DNA from: Woeseiaceae bacterium | Lineage (GTDB): Bacteria; Pseudomonadota; Gammaproteobacteria; Steroidobacterales; Woeseiaceae | Assembly: GCA_021773075.1 (NCBI GenBank) | Contig: JAJFKT010000026.1 | Location: 806,356-870,355, forward strand | Direction: 5' to 3' | DNA: 64,000 bases | Shown: positions 15,331 through 25,136 of the stretch, piece after piece | Numbering within the stretch: the first letter of the stretch is position 1 | Layout: every line of letters begins with the position of its first letter | Position numbers and translations under genes: made by a program | Notes under the pieces: generated by a model | Databases searched by the model: none | The model's input: the letters and a program-made list of their open reading frames with translations, nothing else | Told to the model about the DNA's origin: nothing

Positions 15331-17343
15331 ATGTGTAAACGAAATCGGGCGCAAGTGTTTTGTCTGCTGTTTCTCTTGCTTGGGGTTATCTCCTGTGTTG
15401 AGCGTTTGGACGATTCTGCACGTGTTGAGAAAGCCAGGAACTCGATTTCTGCAAAGGACTTTCGATCCGCGATATTCGACTTGCGGCTGCTCGAAGAAAA
15501 ATCGGCGGAAAATTCTGAAATTCTGATGCTGCTCGGGATCGCGTACGAGGGGTACGGGAATTTCGAGAGTGCGGTCGCGTACTTCGAGCAAGCTCTGGAT
15601 GACGGACGAGAGCTCGGAGAATTCCGTATACCGTTCGCCGAAGCGCTTCTCCAGTCAAGACAGTTCGAGCGAGCGCTGGAGATAGCGGACCCGGCACAGG
15701 GTACGACGCGGGAGGAAAAGATCACACTATGGTTGTTGCAAGGCGACGTTCTTGTTGCGTCCGAATCATTCGTTGAGGCGCTCAAGTGTTACTCCGAAGC
15801 ACGAAAGCTCGAGGAAAACAGCAACGTTTCTTTGCTCCGGGCAGCTGAGGTTTTTTGGGAAAATGGCAATTTCCTGGACGCTAGAGACTTCGCAGAACGT
15901 GCTCTTCGGATGGATTCGAGCAGTTTGCAGTCTCGATGGATGCTCGCAGAGATACTGTCGGACCAAGGCGATACGTCCGGAGCGGTTGACGTATATCAAC
16001 ACGCACTTGCGACTCTGGATTTAGAAGATCGTGATATAGGGTATTTTCTGGCCGATATGGCGGCTAGCCAGGTTCGCCACGAAGACCTGGAAGGCGCCAG
16101 AAAAACACTCAATGAACTTACAGCGATCTGGCCCGCTGGAGATAAGTTCCCAAAGTTTATTGAAGGACAAATTGCTTTGCTCGACGGCAATTATTCCGAC
16201 GCTGTACAATTTTCCCAAATCTACCTTACAGAGTATCCAGATCGGACTGAGACTAGCCTGGTGCTGGGCGAAGCGCATTTTCGTTTGGGCCACATTTACC
16301 AGGCAGAGAGCCATCTGAAGGATGCCATCGATGAAGATCCGAACAATTCACACGCCAAAAGCACACTTGCCCTCGTATATGTCGCCCAGGGCCGGGTTGA
16401 TTATGCGTTAGACACACTGGCGAAGGATGTGCGGTCCGGTATAAATAATAGTCAGGCGCTTGCATTATTCGGACTGGTTGAATTCCTGGCTACTGAGAAC
16501 AAATCGGCTCTCGAGATAAGGGACTTCGTTATCGATGCTGATTCTCAAGCGGTGCGCGATTTCGCTGAAGACCTGGTCGGATCGAAGACGGATAACGTAG
16601 CGGGCCTATGCTTGCTTGGCCTATCAGATTTGCACGAGGGCGATTTCTCAGCGGCGATGAGTTCGTTTCGAGCGGCTCTGGAGTTCGAGCCACAGAATTC
16701 ATTGCTTTTAAGGAGTCAGGCACTTGTCTATCTGGCGAAAGGAGATCCGCGATCAGGCATTAAGGTGTTCGAAAAGCTTCCATTTGATGCCCTCGCTCGC
16801 GGACTACTTCTTGACACACTTCAATCAGAACACGATCAAGTGTTCGCTGCCGATAGCCATGTTCGGAATTGGTTGAATAACCGTTCGTCGGATCACGAGA
16901 TGCGTCTTTGGTTTGCTTGGTCCTTGCTCGTTCGGGGCGAATTCGAGGAGGCGGCCGGACAGTATGAAGTCTTGCTGAAGGAAGGGCAGGCGACGTCGAA
17001 GATTCACAGCAACCTCGCGCGTGCTTACCAAAGTATGGGCGATAGCCGAGCGTTGGATCATGCAAGAACTGCCAGCGAGATCGAAGGCGAGAATGCTTAT
17101 GTATTAGATACTTACGGTTCGATACTGGTGTCTAATGAGGAGCTTGATGCTGGGATAGAGAATTACCGGAAAGCGCGTTATCTCGAACCCGGAAATGGCA
17201 TGCTTGCGTATCGATTAGCAGACGCATTGCTAAGAAAGGGTGAAAAAACCGAGGCAAGCCAGCTGCTTACAGAGTTGATCGACCACGACGATGATAGAGC
17301 TGCGACGCTGGCTCGCGGACGTCTTGAGACGGTTCGCTATTGA
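15331..17343 (+). CDS. TPR-repeat lipoprotein, PEP-CTERM system (PrsT-like)
   Basis: 670 residues. A signal peptide ends in a lipobox (LLGVISC, Cys near 22), then TPR repeats cover the rest, for example LLGIAYEGYGNFESAVAYFEQAL and LLGLSDLHEGDFSAAMSSFRAAL. Long TPR lipoproteins of this kind are a marker family of PEP-CTERM/exosortase exopolysaccharide loci, where they are thought to support polymer assembly or export at the outer membrane. The next gene encodes a PEP-CTERM protein, which supports the assignment. It could also belong to a generic TPR family. Its promoter should lie in the 80 bp upstream; no sigma-54 box is seen there. Confidence 0.82.
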   Translation: MCKRNRAQVFCLLFLLLGVISCVERLDDSARVEKARNSISAKDFRSAIFDLRLLEEKSAENSEILMLLGIAYEGYGNFESAVAYFEQALDDGRELGEFRIPFAEALLQSRQFERALEIADPAQGTTREEKITLWLLQGDVLVASESFVEALKCYSEARKLEENSNVSLLRAAEVFWENGNFLDARDFAERALRMDSSSLQSRWMLAEILSDQGDTSGAVDVYQHALATLDLEDRDIGYFLADMAASQVRHEDLEGARKTLNELTAIWPAGDKFPKFIEGQIALLDGNYSDAVQFSQIYLTEYPDRTETSLVLGEAHFRLGHIYQAESHLKDAIDEDPNNSHAKSTLALVYVAQGRVDYALDTLAKDVRSGINNSQALALFGLVEFLATENKSALEIRDFVIDADSQAVRDFAEDLVGSKTDNVAGLCLLGLSDLHEGDFSAAMSSFRAALEFEPQNSLLLRSQALVYLAKGDPRSGIKVFEKLPFDALARGLLLDTLQSEHDQVFAADSHVRNWLNNRSSDHEMRLWFAWSLLVRGEFEEAAGQYEVLLKEGQATSKIHSNLARAYQSMGDSRALDHARTASEIEGENAYVLDTYGSILVSNEELDAGIENYRKARYLEPGNGMLAYRLADALLRKGEKTEASQLLTELIDHDDDRAATLARGRLETVRY

Positions 17344-17434
17344 AATAATTGGGTGACGGAATATCTTACAGTCGTAGGGTAGGCATCAAGTCGAAAATCA
17401 CATAACTATCGGAAAAGTATATTAAAAATAATGC

Positions 17435-17450
17435 TGGCATAACAATTGCA
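17435..17450 (+). promoter_or_regulatory. Sigma-54 (-24/-12) promoter for the PEP-CTERM gene
   Basis: TGGCATAACAATTGCA fits the consensus TGGCAC-N5-TTGCA with one change (C to T) and correct GG-to-GC spacing of 12 between the first G of each. The predicted start is ~12 bp downstream, ~35 bp before the ATG at 17496. PEP-CTERM genes are known to need RpoN with PrsK/PrsR, and a PrsR-type activator is encoded at 32532. Confidence 0.8.
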
Positions 17451-17495
17451 TTTTATCTTATTGAGTGAATCTAAATTGTTGAGCGAGTAGGGAAC

Positions 17496-17816
17496 ATGGC
17501 AGTTGAAAGAGACAGAATCAGACTACTGGGTGCATTAGTTGCAGGCACAGTGGTGATGGCGACAGCACCGCAGGCCTTGGCCGACCGGGGCGAACCCGAA
17601 AGCCAGGGATGGAAGAGTCGCCGCCGCAGCAAGCGGCTGCAGCGAAAGAGAATTCGCCGTCATCGTAGGGGCGACCATCGTTGGTGTACGCATGGCGATG
17701 GTGGCGATGGAGATTCTGACGACGTGGTTAGTGTTCCCGAGCCAGGTACACTTGGTCTGTTGGGCGCAGGGCTGGTTGCAATCGGACTTGCAAAGAAGTT
17801 TGGCGTTAAGAAATAG
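17496..17816 (+). CDS. Small PEP-CTERM sorting-domain protein
   Basis: 106 residues. An N-terminal signal (LLGALVAGTVVMATAPQALA) is followed by a strongly basic central part (SRRRSKRLQRKRIRRHRR) and an acidic DGDSDD segment. The end is a textbook sorting signal: VPEPGTLGLLGAGLVAIGL, then the basic tail AKKFGVKK. Such proteins are exported and processed by an exosortase, which is not in this window. GGGAAC before ATG 17496 serves as ribosome site, and a sigma-54 promoter lies upstream. The Arg/Lys-rich core is unusual for such a short member and may bind an acidic polysaccharide (inference). A strong terminator follows. Confidence 0.92.
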   Translation: MAVERDRIRLLGALVAGTVVMATAPQALADRGEPESQGWKSRRRSKRLQRKRIRRHRRGDHRWCTHGDGGDGDSDDVVSVPEPGTLGLLGAGLVAIGLAKKFGVKK

Positions 17817-17840
17817 CCGTACCCAAATGACAAACAAAAA

Positions 17841-17870
17841 AGCCACTTCATAGTGAAGTGGCTTTTTTTG
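17841..17870. terminator. Bidirectional intrinsic terminator
   Basis: A 10-bp perfect stem AGCCACTTCA / TGAAGTGGCT has a three-base loop, a T-run on the right and an A-run on the left. It can end both the PEP-CTERM transcript and the leftward bfr transcript. Confidence 0.92.
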
Positions 17871-17891
17871 TGGAATTCGAGTCCTGTTGGC

Positions 17892-18356
17892 TCAGGTTTG
17901 CGACTGCTGATAATTCTGAACTCCCACCTTCTCGATCAATCCCAACTGCGTCTCCAACCAATCCACGTGCTCTTCCTCTGATACCAGAATCGCATCAAAC
18001 AGGTCACGCGTGACATAGTCCTTGTGAACCTCGCAGTAAGCAATCCCGGCTCTAAGGTCCGGTATCGCATCCAGCTCCATATCGAGATCGCACTGCAAAA
18101 TCTCGGGCACGTCTTCACCAATGCGTAGCTTCCCCAGTTTCTGCAAATTCGGCAGCCCTTCCAGAAACAAGATACGCTCAATAAGCGAGTCCGCATGCTT
18201 CATCTCGTCTATCGACTCGCCATGTTCATAGTCACCGAGTTTGGTAAGCCCCCAGTCTCTGAGCATTCGTGAATGCAGGAAGTACTGGTTAATTGCGGTC
18301 AGTTCATTCTTGAGCACTTTATTCAGGTGCTCGATGACGGTGGCGTCACCTTTCAT
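17892..18356 (-). CDS. bfr: Bacterioferritin
   Basis: 154 residues, the normal size for this iron-storage protein of the cytoplasm. All ferroxidase ligands are present at the standard positions: Glu18, Glu51, His54, Glu94, Glu127 and His130. So is the haem ligand Met52 (DEMKHAD). It oxidises Fe(II) and stores it as mineral in a 24-mer. GGAG lies at good spacing before the ATG. It follows bfd in the same direction, but a terminator at 18407-18432 separates them, so bfr probably has its own promoter. Confidence 0.97.
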   Translation of the reverse strand: MKGDATVIEHLNKVLKNELTAINQYFLHSRMLRDWGLTKLGDYEHGESIDEMKHADSLIERILFLEGLPNLQKLGKLRIGEDVPEILQCDLDMELDAIPDLRAGIAYCEVHKDYVTRDLFDAILVSEEEHVDWLETQLGLIEKVGVQNYQQSQT

Positions 18357-18406
18357 GGCTTACTCCAGAGTAGGGTAGATTTGGTGTAGCAGACAATTGT
18401 AAAGAA

Positions 18407-18432
18407 AAAGCCCCGCGATGCGGGGCTTTTTC
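18407..18432. terminator. Intrinsic terminator between bfd and bfr
   Basis: AAGCCCCGC / GCGGGGCTT stem with a short loop, flanked by an A-run on the left and a T-run on the right. Reading leftward it terminates bfd before bfr. Confidence 0.88.
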
Positions 18433-18453
18433 ATCATCAAATTTGACAGTAAC

Positions 18454-18663
18454 TCAGGCGACGTTCGGTTGATACCGGACCGGCTCAAATCGGGCCTTCT
18501 CGCAACGAGATTCCCTCAGTATCTCCGACGCCATTTCCTTGCAGGAGCCGCAGCCCGAGGCCACACCCAGCTCGCGCCGGAGATCCCACAGGTTTTCAGC
18601 ACCAGCCTCCGCAGCCTTGCGGATCTGTTTGTCGGTAATCGCATTGCAGATACATACGTACAT
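18454..18663 (-). CDS. bfd: Bacterioferritin-associated ferredoxin
   Basis: 69 residues from the ATG at 18663; the longer open frame lacks a sensible start. A [2Fe-2S] BFD domain has its four cysteines exactly as in E. coli Bfd: Cys4 and Cys6 (VCICNAIT), Cys38 and Cys41 (GCGSCK). It passes electrons to bacterioferritin to release iron. A Fur-type box overlaps its promoter region, matching the expected induction under iron starvation. Confidence 0.96.
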   Translation of the reverse strand: MYVCICNAITDKQIRKAAEAGAENLWDLRRELGVASGCGSCKEMASEILRESRCEKARFEPVRYQPNVA

Positions 18664-18680
18664 GGGACAATTCAAGCGCA

Positions 18681-18699
18681 AATGCGAATGATTGTCAAT
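18681..18699. promoter_or_regulatory. Fur box upstream of bfd
   Basis: On the minus strand the site reads TTGACAATCATTCGCATT, close to the GATAATGATAATCATTATC-type Fur consensus and to the better copy at 32391. It lies ~18 bp before the bfd start codon. Confidence 0.65.
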
Positions 18700-18737
18700 A
18701 GCATTAAGTATAATCCGAGACATGCCTCACGCCATCG

Positions 18738-21700
18738 CTACTGAATCCCACGCCCCGGTGTCCAGGGCACGCCAGCCTTATCCAGAGCCTCTTTCAGGCC
18801 CGCATATTCAACATCCACCAGGCTCGTCAGCTCCCGCACAACGTCGTCATACAGCCGCTTGCCAATCCCATACGATTCCCGCTGCGCTGGCGTCGGTCCA
18901 TAGGCACCCGACGATGCATCGAAGCGCGCATGCCACAGTCGTTCCAGCAGTGATACGCCCGTCCAGTCCTTGAATATCTCGCGAGTGGTGTTCTGGTCCA
19001 GTCGATCGCGTTGATCCAACAGACGCTCCTGTAGCGAATCCGCAATCTCATACAACGACGGATCGGCCGTCGAGCGGGCCAGCACAGCCTTGATCGCATC
19101 CAGCTCACCCGAAACACCATCGATCGTATTTACCGTACCGTCGCTGGCGCGAATCAATTCATCCACCTGACCCTCAAACACCACGCGCTGCTCCTGCGTG
19201 CTGCCGGGCAGGGTGGGTTCGCGAATCGAAACCACCTCGAATGTCTGCGACTGGCCAAGATCCGTCAGCACGCCATCGACGCGTTGCTGCATCGATACCG
19301 AGAACGTCCCGGGTGCCACTAGCACGCCTGCGCCTTCCTCCGGCTCCTCCTCGCCTTCGATCGCAGGCACCCATGCATCCAATGCCGGGTATCGCAGATT
19401 CCATGCGATGCGATTGAAACCCGCTTCCGCCGGTCCCTCAACGTGTCGCACGACTTCGCCGGCGCTGTTTCGCACTGTCAGAACAATCGCAGGATCGTCT
19501 TCGCGCTGCTCATCGATGATGGAATCAAAGCTGCCAAACTTGACGTTCTTGTTGTCAGCCTCAAGCTTCTTCTCTGCGTCGCGGCGTGTCGCCTGCGTGG
19601 TCTGCAAAGCCTCGGGCAGGTAGTAAGTGAAGTTTGCGCCGAAATCCGGGTTCGGTGCGACAAAGTAGGCATCGCCCTGGCTGCTCGTACAGAGTGGCTT
19701 GCCGCAACCAAACTCCTGTTTCGGCACATACCAGCGAGTCTCTCGCACTGGGAATAACGACACATCGTTTTTCAAGCTATCCGCCGTTACATCTCGCAGC
19801 GCCGAATAATCATCAAGCACATAGAAGCTGCGCCCAAACGTAGCGCCGACCAGATCGTTCTCGCGGGTTTGAATCACCAGATCGCGGAACGGAATGTTTG
19901 GACTACCGCCTTTGAGTTTGGTCCACTCGCCGCCGCCGTTCACCGTGAAGAACACGCCGAACTCCGTACCCAGGAACATCAATCCCGGCTTCACGTGATC
20001 CTGCACGACACGCCACAACACATGACGCTCCGGCATATTGCTCGCAATACTTTTCCACGAGCGGCCGCGATTTTCACTCTTCAGGATATACGGCGCGTAG
20101 TCACCGTTCTTGTGATCATCAACAACCACATACACAACATTGGCATCGTGTAGGTCGGCCTTGATGTCATTCACGAAAAAGCGATCAGGAGCGCCCGGCA
20201 ACTTATCGATCTTGCGCCAGGTTTGCCCACCGTCTTCGGTCACCTGAATAATGCCGTCATCAGTACCGACGTAAACCAGTCCCTCAACAAGGGCGGATTC
20301 CGACAAGGACGTTACCGTGTTGTACATCGACATCGCGTACAGGTCCCAGGCGGAGTCAAAGCTCCACGTGCGCCCCATAATCGGCAAGTCTGTTCGCGTT
20401 TCATCGCGTGTGACATCGCCGCTAATCGTTTTCCAGGTGTCGCCGTAGTCATCGCTCTTCCAGACGCGTTGCGTGCCGAAATACAGCGTCTTGGAATCAT
20501 GTGGGCTGATCAGGATTGGCGAGTCCCAGTTGTAGCGCTCGGGTGGATCGCCTTCAGCCGCCTGCGGTCGGATGTAGGTTACCTCGCCGGTCTTGCGGTC
20601 GACACGCGTCAGGTTGCCCTGTTGCCATTCCGCATAAACGATGTCCGGATTATTCGGATCAACGGCCGACTGATGGCCGTCAGCAAACAAGGTCACGAAC
20701 CAGTCGGAGTTGTGAATGCCCGAGATATCCATCGTTCGTGATGGACCGCCCTGACTATTGTTGTCCTGCGTACCGCCGTACACGTTGTAGAACGGCTCCG
20801 CGTAATCGACGGCCACTTTATAGAACTGTGAAATCGGCAAGTTGTTAACAAAGCGCCACGTTTTGCCGAGATCGTAAGACTCATAAACCCCGCCATCGTT
20901 GCCAACGAGCAAGTAATCGCTATCGTCTGGATCAAACGCCATTGCATGGTGGTCAACGTGCTTGCTTTCGTGGTCCATCATCACGAAATTCTCGCCGCCG
21001 TCGTGCGTAACGTGCAGGCGGACGTCCATCTGGTACACGCGGTCAATCGCATGCGGACTCGCGAAGAGCTCATTGTAGTAATGCGGTCCCGTACCACCCG
21101 AGACGTACTCGTTCTTCTTCTCCCATGACTCGCCACCATCGGCTGAGCGCCAGAAGCCACCTTCGCGATTCGCAACCTCCATCGTCGCGTAGAGCACGTC
21201 GGGGTTCTGCGGCGAAATCGCAATACCGGTTTTGCCACGGCTCTCTTCCGGTAGTCCTTCTGTCAGTTCGCGCCAGGTTTCTCCGCCGTCAGTCGACTTG
21301 TGAATTCCGGTTCCGGGTCCGCCGTCGAGCAACACAGCAACGCTGCGCATTCGTTGCCAGCTAACCGCATACATTACGTCCGGGTTGCGCGGGTCCATGT
21401 GCACTTCAGAGACGCCCGTGTACTGGTCATCCGCCACCGTATTGCCAAGGCCATCGCCCAGTACCTTGCTCCAGTTTTCGCCGCCGTCGGTAGACTTATA
21501 CAGGCCGCGTTCACCGCCACCGGACCAGAGTGGTCCCTGTGAGGCCACAAAGATCGTGTCCGAGTCGCGCGGGTCCACTCGAATCATGCCGATGTGCTCG
21601 GAACTCTCAAGCCCCATCTTCTCCCAGTTCTGTCCGCCGTCACGGCTGCGGAAAACTCCCGATCCGTAACCGACATGTCGGCCCGAAACATTTTCGCCTG

Positions 21701-22037
21701 ACCCCACCCAGATCGTGCTCGGGTTGTTAGGGTCTATCGTGATGCAGCCAATCGAGTAGGAGTCCTCGTTTTCGAAGATCGCCTCCCAGGTTGTACCGCG
21801 GTTTTCTGTTTTCCAGACGCCGCCACTGCCCACAGCGACGTACCAGGTGCTTTGTCGTTCCGGGTGGATGGCGATATCTGCGATGCGACCAGACATGAAT
21901 GCCGGTCCGATGCTGCGAAATTCAAGGCCCTTGAAGGTGGCCTCGTTGAATCCAGGTTCAGAGGGTTCCTCGTCAGCGGCGAATACAGGCGTGACAGCTA
22001 GTGCTAAAAGCACGGCAGCGAGAGTCAGACGATTCAT
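18738..22037 (-). CDS. Large secreted beta-propeller protein (BNR/sortilin-like repeats)
   Basis: 1099 residues with a cleavable signal peptide ending TPVFAADEE. Many BNR/Asp-box-like repeats (for example SRDGGQNWEK, STDGGENWSK, SADGGESWEK, SDDYGDTWKT) span roughly residues 40-740. This is the architecture of VPS10/sortilin-type and WD40/YVTN-like exported proteins. A C-terminal part (EDDPAIVLTVRNSAGEVVRH and after) carries a beta-sandwich-like segment and a helical tail. Asp-box propellers bind glycans or peptides or act as glycosidases; no catalytic residue set for sialidase is recognised. It is a single gene with its own promoter, convergent to nothing close. Confidence 0.85.
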   Translation of the reverse strand: MNRLTLAAVLLALAVTPVFAADEEPSEPGFNEATFKGLEFRSIGPAFMSGRIADIAIHPERQSTWYVAVGSGGVWKTENRGTTWEAIFENEDSYSIGCITIDPNNPSTIWVGSGENVSGRHVGYGSGVFRSRDGGQNWEKMGLESSEHIGMIRVDPRDSDTIFVASQGPLWSGGGERGLYKSTDGGENWSKVLGDGLGNTVADDQYTGVSEVHMDPRNPDVMYAVSWQRMRSVAVLLDGGPGTGIHKSTDGGETWRELTEGLPEESRGKTGIAISPQNPDVLYATMEVANREGGFWRSADGGESWEKKNEYVSGGTGPHYYNELFASPHAIDRVYQMDVRLHVTHDGGENFVMMDHESKHVDHHAMAFDPDDSDYLLVGNDGGVYESYDLGKTWRFVNNLPISQFYKVAVDYAEPFYNVYGGTQDNNSQGGPSRTMDISGIHNSDWFVTLFADGHQSAVDPNNPDIVYAEWQQGNLTRVDRKTGEVTYIRPQAAEGDPPERYNWDSPILISPHDSKTLYFGTQRVWKSDDYGDTWKTISGDVTRDETRTDLPIMGRTWSFDSAWDLYAMSMYNTVTSLSESALVEGLVYVGTDDGIIQVTEDGGQTWRKIDKLPGAPDRFFVNDIKADLHDANVVYVVVDDHKNGDYAPYILKSENRGRSWKSIASNMPERHVLWRVVQDHVKPGLMFLGTEFGVFFTVNGGGEWTKLKGGSPNIPFRDLVIQTRENDLVGATFGRSFYVLDDYSALRDVTADSLKNDVSLFPVRETRWYVPKQEFGCGKPLCTSSQGDAYFVAPNPDFGANFTYYLPEALQTTQATRRDAEKKLEADNKNVKFGSFDSIIDEQREDDPAIVLTVRNSAGEVVRHVEGPAEAGFNRIAWNLRYPALDAWVPAIEGEEEPEEGAGVLVAPGTFSVSMQQRVDGVLTDLGQSQTFEVVSIREPTLPGSTQEQRVVFEGQVDELIRASDGTVNTIDGVSGELDAIKAVLARSTADPSLYEIADSLQERLLDQRDRLDQNTTREIFKDWTGVSLLERLWHARFDASSGAYGPTPAQRESYGIGKRLYDDVVRELTSLVDVEYAGLKEALDKAGVPWTPGRGIQ

Positions 22038-22122
22038 ATGGACCCCTTCATTCAGATTTTTTGTAATCGAGGCATTCTACTCGGTGACACCGCTCAATAC
22101 ATTCCTTTGCTAAACTTCGCAC

Positions 22123-22902
22123 ATGAAAAATTTATTTGATGTAAGCGGCAAAGTTGCCCTGGTAACGGGTGGTTCACGGGGCATTGGCGCGATGATCGCC
22201 GAGGGCTACGTAGCAAACGGTGTAAGAACCTACATCTCGGCGCGCAAAGCTGAGGCCTGTGACTCGACTGCGGCGCGCCTGTCAGAGCAAGGCGAATGCA
22301 TTTCGATTCCAGCCGATCTGTCGACGGCGGCCGGGATCGAGACGCTGGCAGGCGAGCTCAAGTCTCGCGAAGACCAGCTCGATATTCTCGTGAATAACGC
22401 CGGTGCGACCTGGGGTGCTCCTATGGAGGACTTTCCGGAGGCTGCATGGGACAAGATCATGGACATAAACGTCAAAGGACCATTCTTTCTGACGCAGGCT
22501 TTGTTGCCGCTCCTGGAGAAAGGCGCAAGCGCGGCCGATCCCTCGCGGATCATCATGATCGGTTCCGTCGACGGGCTAAACGTCAACTCGATGCCGACTT
22601 TTTCCTACGGTCCCAGCAAGGCGGCCGTGCACCACCTGGCCCGAACCCTCGCATTGCATCTGGCAGGGCGCAACATCACATCAAATGCCATCGCCCCCGG
22701 TCCGTTTCCGAGCAAAATGCTGAAGCAAGCGCTGGATACAGTCGGAGAGCAGATTCGGCAAGGCGTGCCTTTGAAACGCATCGGGGAGCCTGGCGATATG
22801 GCAGGAACCGCGATTTATCTGGCATCAAAGGCCGCCAGTTACGTCACGGGGGTAGTGATACCGGTCGATGGCGGGATTACAGGCTGCAAGCCGACCTTAT
22901 AG
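22123..22902 (+). CDS. Short-chain dehydrogenase/reductase (SDR)
   Basis: 259 residues of a classical SDR. The cofactor motif is TGGSRGIG, with NNAG in ILVNNAGATWG, catalytic Ser in IGSVDG, and Tyr/Lys in YGPSKAAVHH. The C-terminal YVTGVVIPVDGG is typical. The Ala-Arg after the second strand (SARK) suggests NADP(H). It could act on a 3-oxoacyl or sugar alcohol group; the substrate is not readable. It precedes the propionyl-CoA operon by 83 bp in the same direction and may share its transcript. Confidence 0.93.
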   Translation: MKNLFDVSGKVALVTGGSRGIGAMIAEGYVANGVRTYISARKAEACDSTAARLSEQGECISIPADLSTAAGIETLAGELKSREDQLDILVNNAGATWGAPMEDFPEAAWDKIMDINVKGPFFLTQALLPLLEKGASAADPSRIIMIGSVDGLNVNSMPTFSYGPSKAAVHHLARTLALHLAGRNITSNAIAPGPFPSKMLKQALDTVGEQIRQGVPLKRIGEPGDMAGTAIYLASKAASYVTGVVIPVDGGITGCKPTL

Positions 22903-22985
22903 GCCTACCTATCTTGTTGTATTTCTTCGAGTTTGCGGCGACAGTACTATGCTCGACTGGCCTGAAGGAAACACGAGAAGACTGA

Positions 22986-25136
22986 ATGACGGATTTCCCC
23001 CATAAGTCTCGCGAGGATTGGCAGGAACTGGCCGCAAAAGAAATGCGCGACCAGCCCCTCGACGATCTGACCGTCGACACTCCTGAAGGTATCGCCGTAA
23101 AGCCCTTATATACGGCCGCTGACCTCGACGGCCTCGACCATCTGGACTCGATGCCCGGCTTCGCACCCTTCGTGCGTGGCCCGCGCGCGACGATGTACGC
23201 CAAACGGCCCTGGACCGTGCGCCAATACGCCGGCTTCTCGACAGCCGAGGAATCCAACGCTTTCTACCGCAAGAATCTCGCGGGCGGACAAACCGGTCTA
23301 TCGGTCGCATTCGACCTCGCCACACACCGCGGTTACGACTCAGACCACCCACGTGTCGTTGGCGATGTAGGTAAAGCCGGTGTCGCGATAGATTCCGTTG
23401 AGGACATGAAGATCCTCTTTGACGGCATACCGCTCGACAAGATGACTGTCTCCATGACGATGAACGGCGCGGCACTGCCCATCATGGCTATGTACATCGT
23501 TGCCGCCGAAGAGCAGGGTGTCGCACCCGAGCAGTTGGCCGGGACGCTGCAGAACGACATTCTCAAAGAGTTTATGGTTCGCAACACCTATATCTACCCA
23601 CCAGCTCCGTCGATGCGCATCGTCTCGGACATCATCGCCTTCACGGCCGGCAACATGCCACGCTATAACTCAATTTCGATTTCGGGTTATCACATGCAGG
23701 AAGCCGGTGCGACCTGTTCACAGGAACTTGCTTACACGATAGCCGACGGCATTGAGTATGTTCGCGCTGCTATCGATAGCGGTCTCGACGTCGATGCATT
23801 TGCACCGCGATTGTCATTCTTCTTCGGTATCGGCATGAACTTCTTCATGGAAGTCGCGAAGCTTCGTGCAGCGCGTCTTTTGTGGTCGCGCCTTATGGCC
23901 GAAAAGTTTTCGCCCAAGAACGAGCGTTCACTGATGTTGCGAACACACTGCCAGACGTCGGGCGTGAGCCTTACGGCAGACAGCCCGCACAACAACATTA
24001 TGCGGGTCACTGTTGAAGCGATGGCAGCTGTACTCGGCGGCACCCAATCACTGCACACCAATTCATTCGACGAAGCGCTGGCGCTGCCATCGGATTTCGC
24101 CGCTGGCCTGGCACGTAATACGCAGCTCGTACTGCAGGAAGAAACCGGCATTACTGATGTGGTTGATCCGCTGGCGGGTTCCTATTACGTCGAGTCTCTG
24201 ACAGCGGAGCTCGTTACGGAAGCGCAAAAGCTTATCGACGAAGTCGAAGAGTTGGGCGGTATGACAGCCGCCGTCGAATCCGGTATGCCAAAAATGCGTA
24301 TCGAAGAAGCCTCCGCGCTACGCCAGGCACGCATTGATCGCGGTGAAGAAGTCATCGTCGGCGTGAACAAGTACCGTGCCGAGGAAGAAACGCCGGTTGA
24401 GATTCGTGACATCGACAATACGGCTGTGCGCGAGTCGCAGGTTCGTCGTATCAATGAGACCCGGGCGAATCGCGATGATGCTGCCTGTTCTACAACCCTC
24501 GAGGCGCTAACGACCGCCGCGGCGAGCGGCGAGGGCAATCTGTTACAGCTCGCCATCGATGCTGCGCGTGCGCGTGCTACCGTTGGTGAAATTTCGGATG
24601 CACTGGAGTCAGAGTGGGGCCGCTATCGCGCGGTCACGCGCTCCATTGCCGGTGTTTACAGCAGTGCCTACAAAGATGATGCGGAGTTCAACATGACAGG
24701 GAATGATGTGGAGTCATTCGCGGAATCCGAGGGTCGCAGGCCGCGTATGCTGGTCTGTAAGCTCGGTCAAGACGGACACGATCGGGGTGCCAAGGTGATT
24801 GCAACGGCGTTTGCCGACATTGGCTTTGATGTCGATATTGGGCCGCTATTTCAGACCCCGGAAGAGGCCGTGCGGGAGGCCGTTGAGAACGACGTGCACG
24901 TCATCGGCATTTCCTCACAAGCCGCTGGCCACAAGACGCTTGTGCCACAAGTGATCCAGGGTTTAAAGGATGCTGACGCGAGCGAGATTATCGTAATTTG
25001 CGGTGGTGTCATTCCGCCGCAAGACTATGACGAATTGCTGCAAGCCGGTGTTGCCGCGATCTACGGACCCGGTACAAATATTCTCAATGCAGCAAAGGAA
25101 GTGCTGCAGAAAATTGTGGAGAATCGAGCAACATGA
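22986..25136 (+). CDS. scpA: Methylmalonyl-CoA mutase, large subunit type
   Basis: 716 residues, the usual length of the adenosylcobalamin-dependent catalytic chain. The substrate domain contains [14 protein letters not shown] and [14 protein letters not shown]. The B12 domain at ~580-710 has the base-off motif with Lys, Asp and His in [14 protein letters not shown]. It isomerises (R)-methylmalonyl-CoA to succinyl-CoA. No separate small subunit is nearby, so a homodimer is likely. The stop overlaps the pccB start (ATGA), indicating tight coupling. No cobalamin riboswitch is visible upstream. Confidence 0.97.
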   Translation: MTDFPHKSREDWQELAAKEMRDQPLDDLTVDTPEGIAVKPLYTAADLDGLDHLDSMPGFAPFVRGPRATMYAKRPWTVRQYAGFSTAEESNAFYRKNLAGGQTGLSVAFDLATHRGYDSDHPRVVGDVGKAGVAIDSVEDMKILFDGIPLDKMTVSMTMNGAALPIMAMYIVAAEEQGVAPEQLAGTLQNDILKEFMVRNTYIYPPAPSMRIVSDIIAFTAGNMPRYNSISISGYHMQEAGATCSQELAYTIADGIEYVRAAIDSGLDVDAFAPRLSFFFGIGMNFFMEVAKLRAARLLWSRLMAEKFSPKNERSLMLRTHCQTSGVSLTADSPHNNIMRVTVEAMAAVLGGTQSLHTNSFDEALALPSDFAAGLARNTQLVLQEETGITDVVDPLAGSYYVESLTAELVTEAQKLIDEVEELGGMTAAVESGMPKMRIEEASALRQARIDRGEEVIVGVNKYRAEEETPVEIRDIDNTAVRESQVRRINETRANRDDAACSTTLEALTTAAASGEGNLLQLAIDAARARATVGEISDALESEWGRYRAVTRSIAGVYSSAYKDDAEFNMTGNDVESFAESEGRRPRMLVCKLGQDGHDRGAKVIATAFADIGFDVDIGPLFQTPEEAVREAVENDVHVIGISSQAAGHKTLVPQVIQGLKDADASEIIVICGGVIPPQDYDELLQAGVAAIYGPGTNILNAAKEVLQKIVENRAT

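Noticed and set aside
20223..20741. 172-codon plus-strand open frame
   Set aside because: Antisense to the beta-propeller gene; no motif and no ribosome site.
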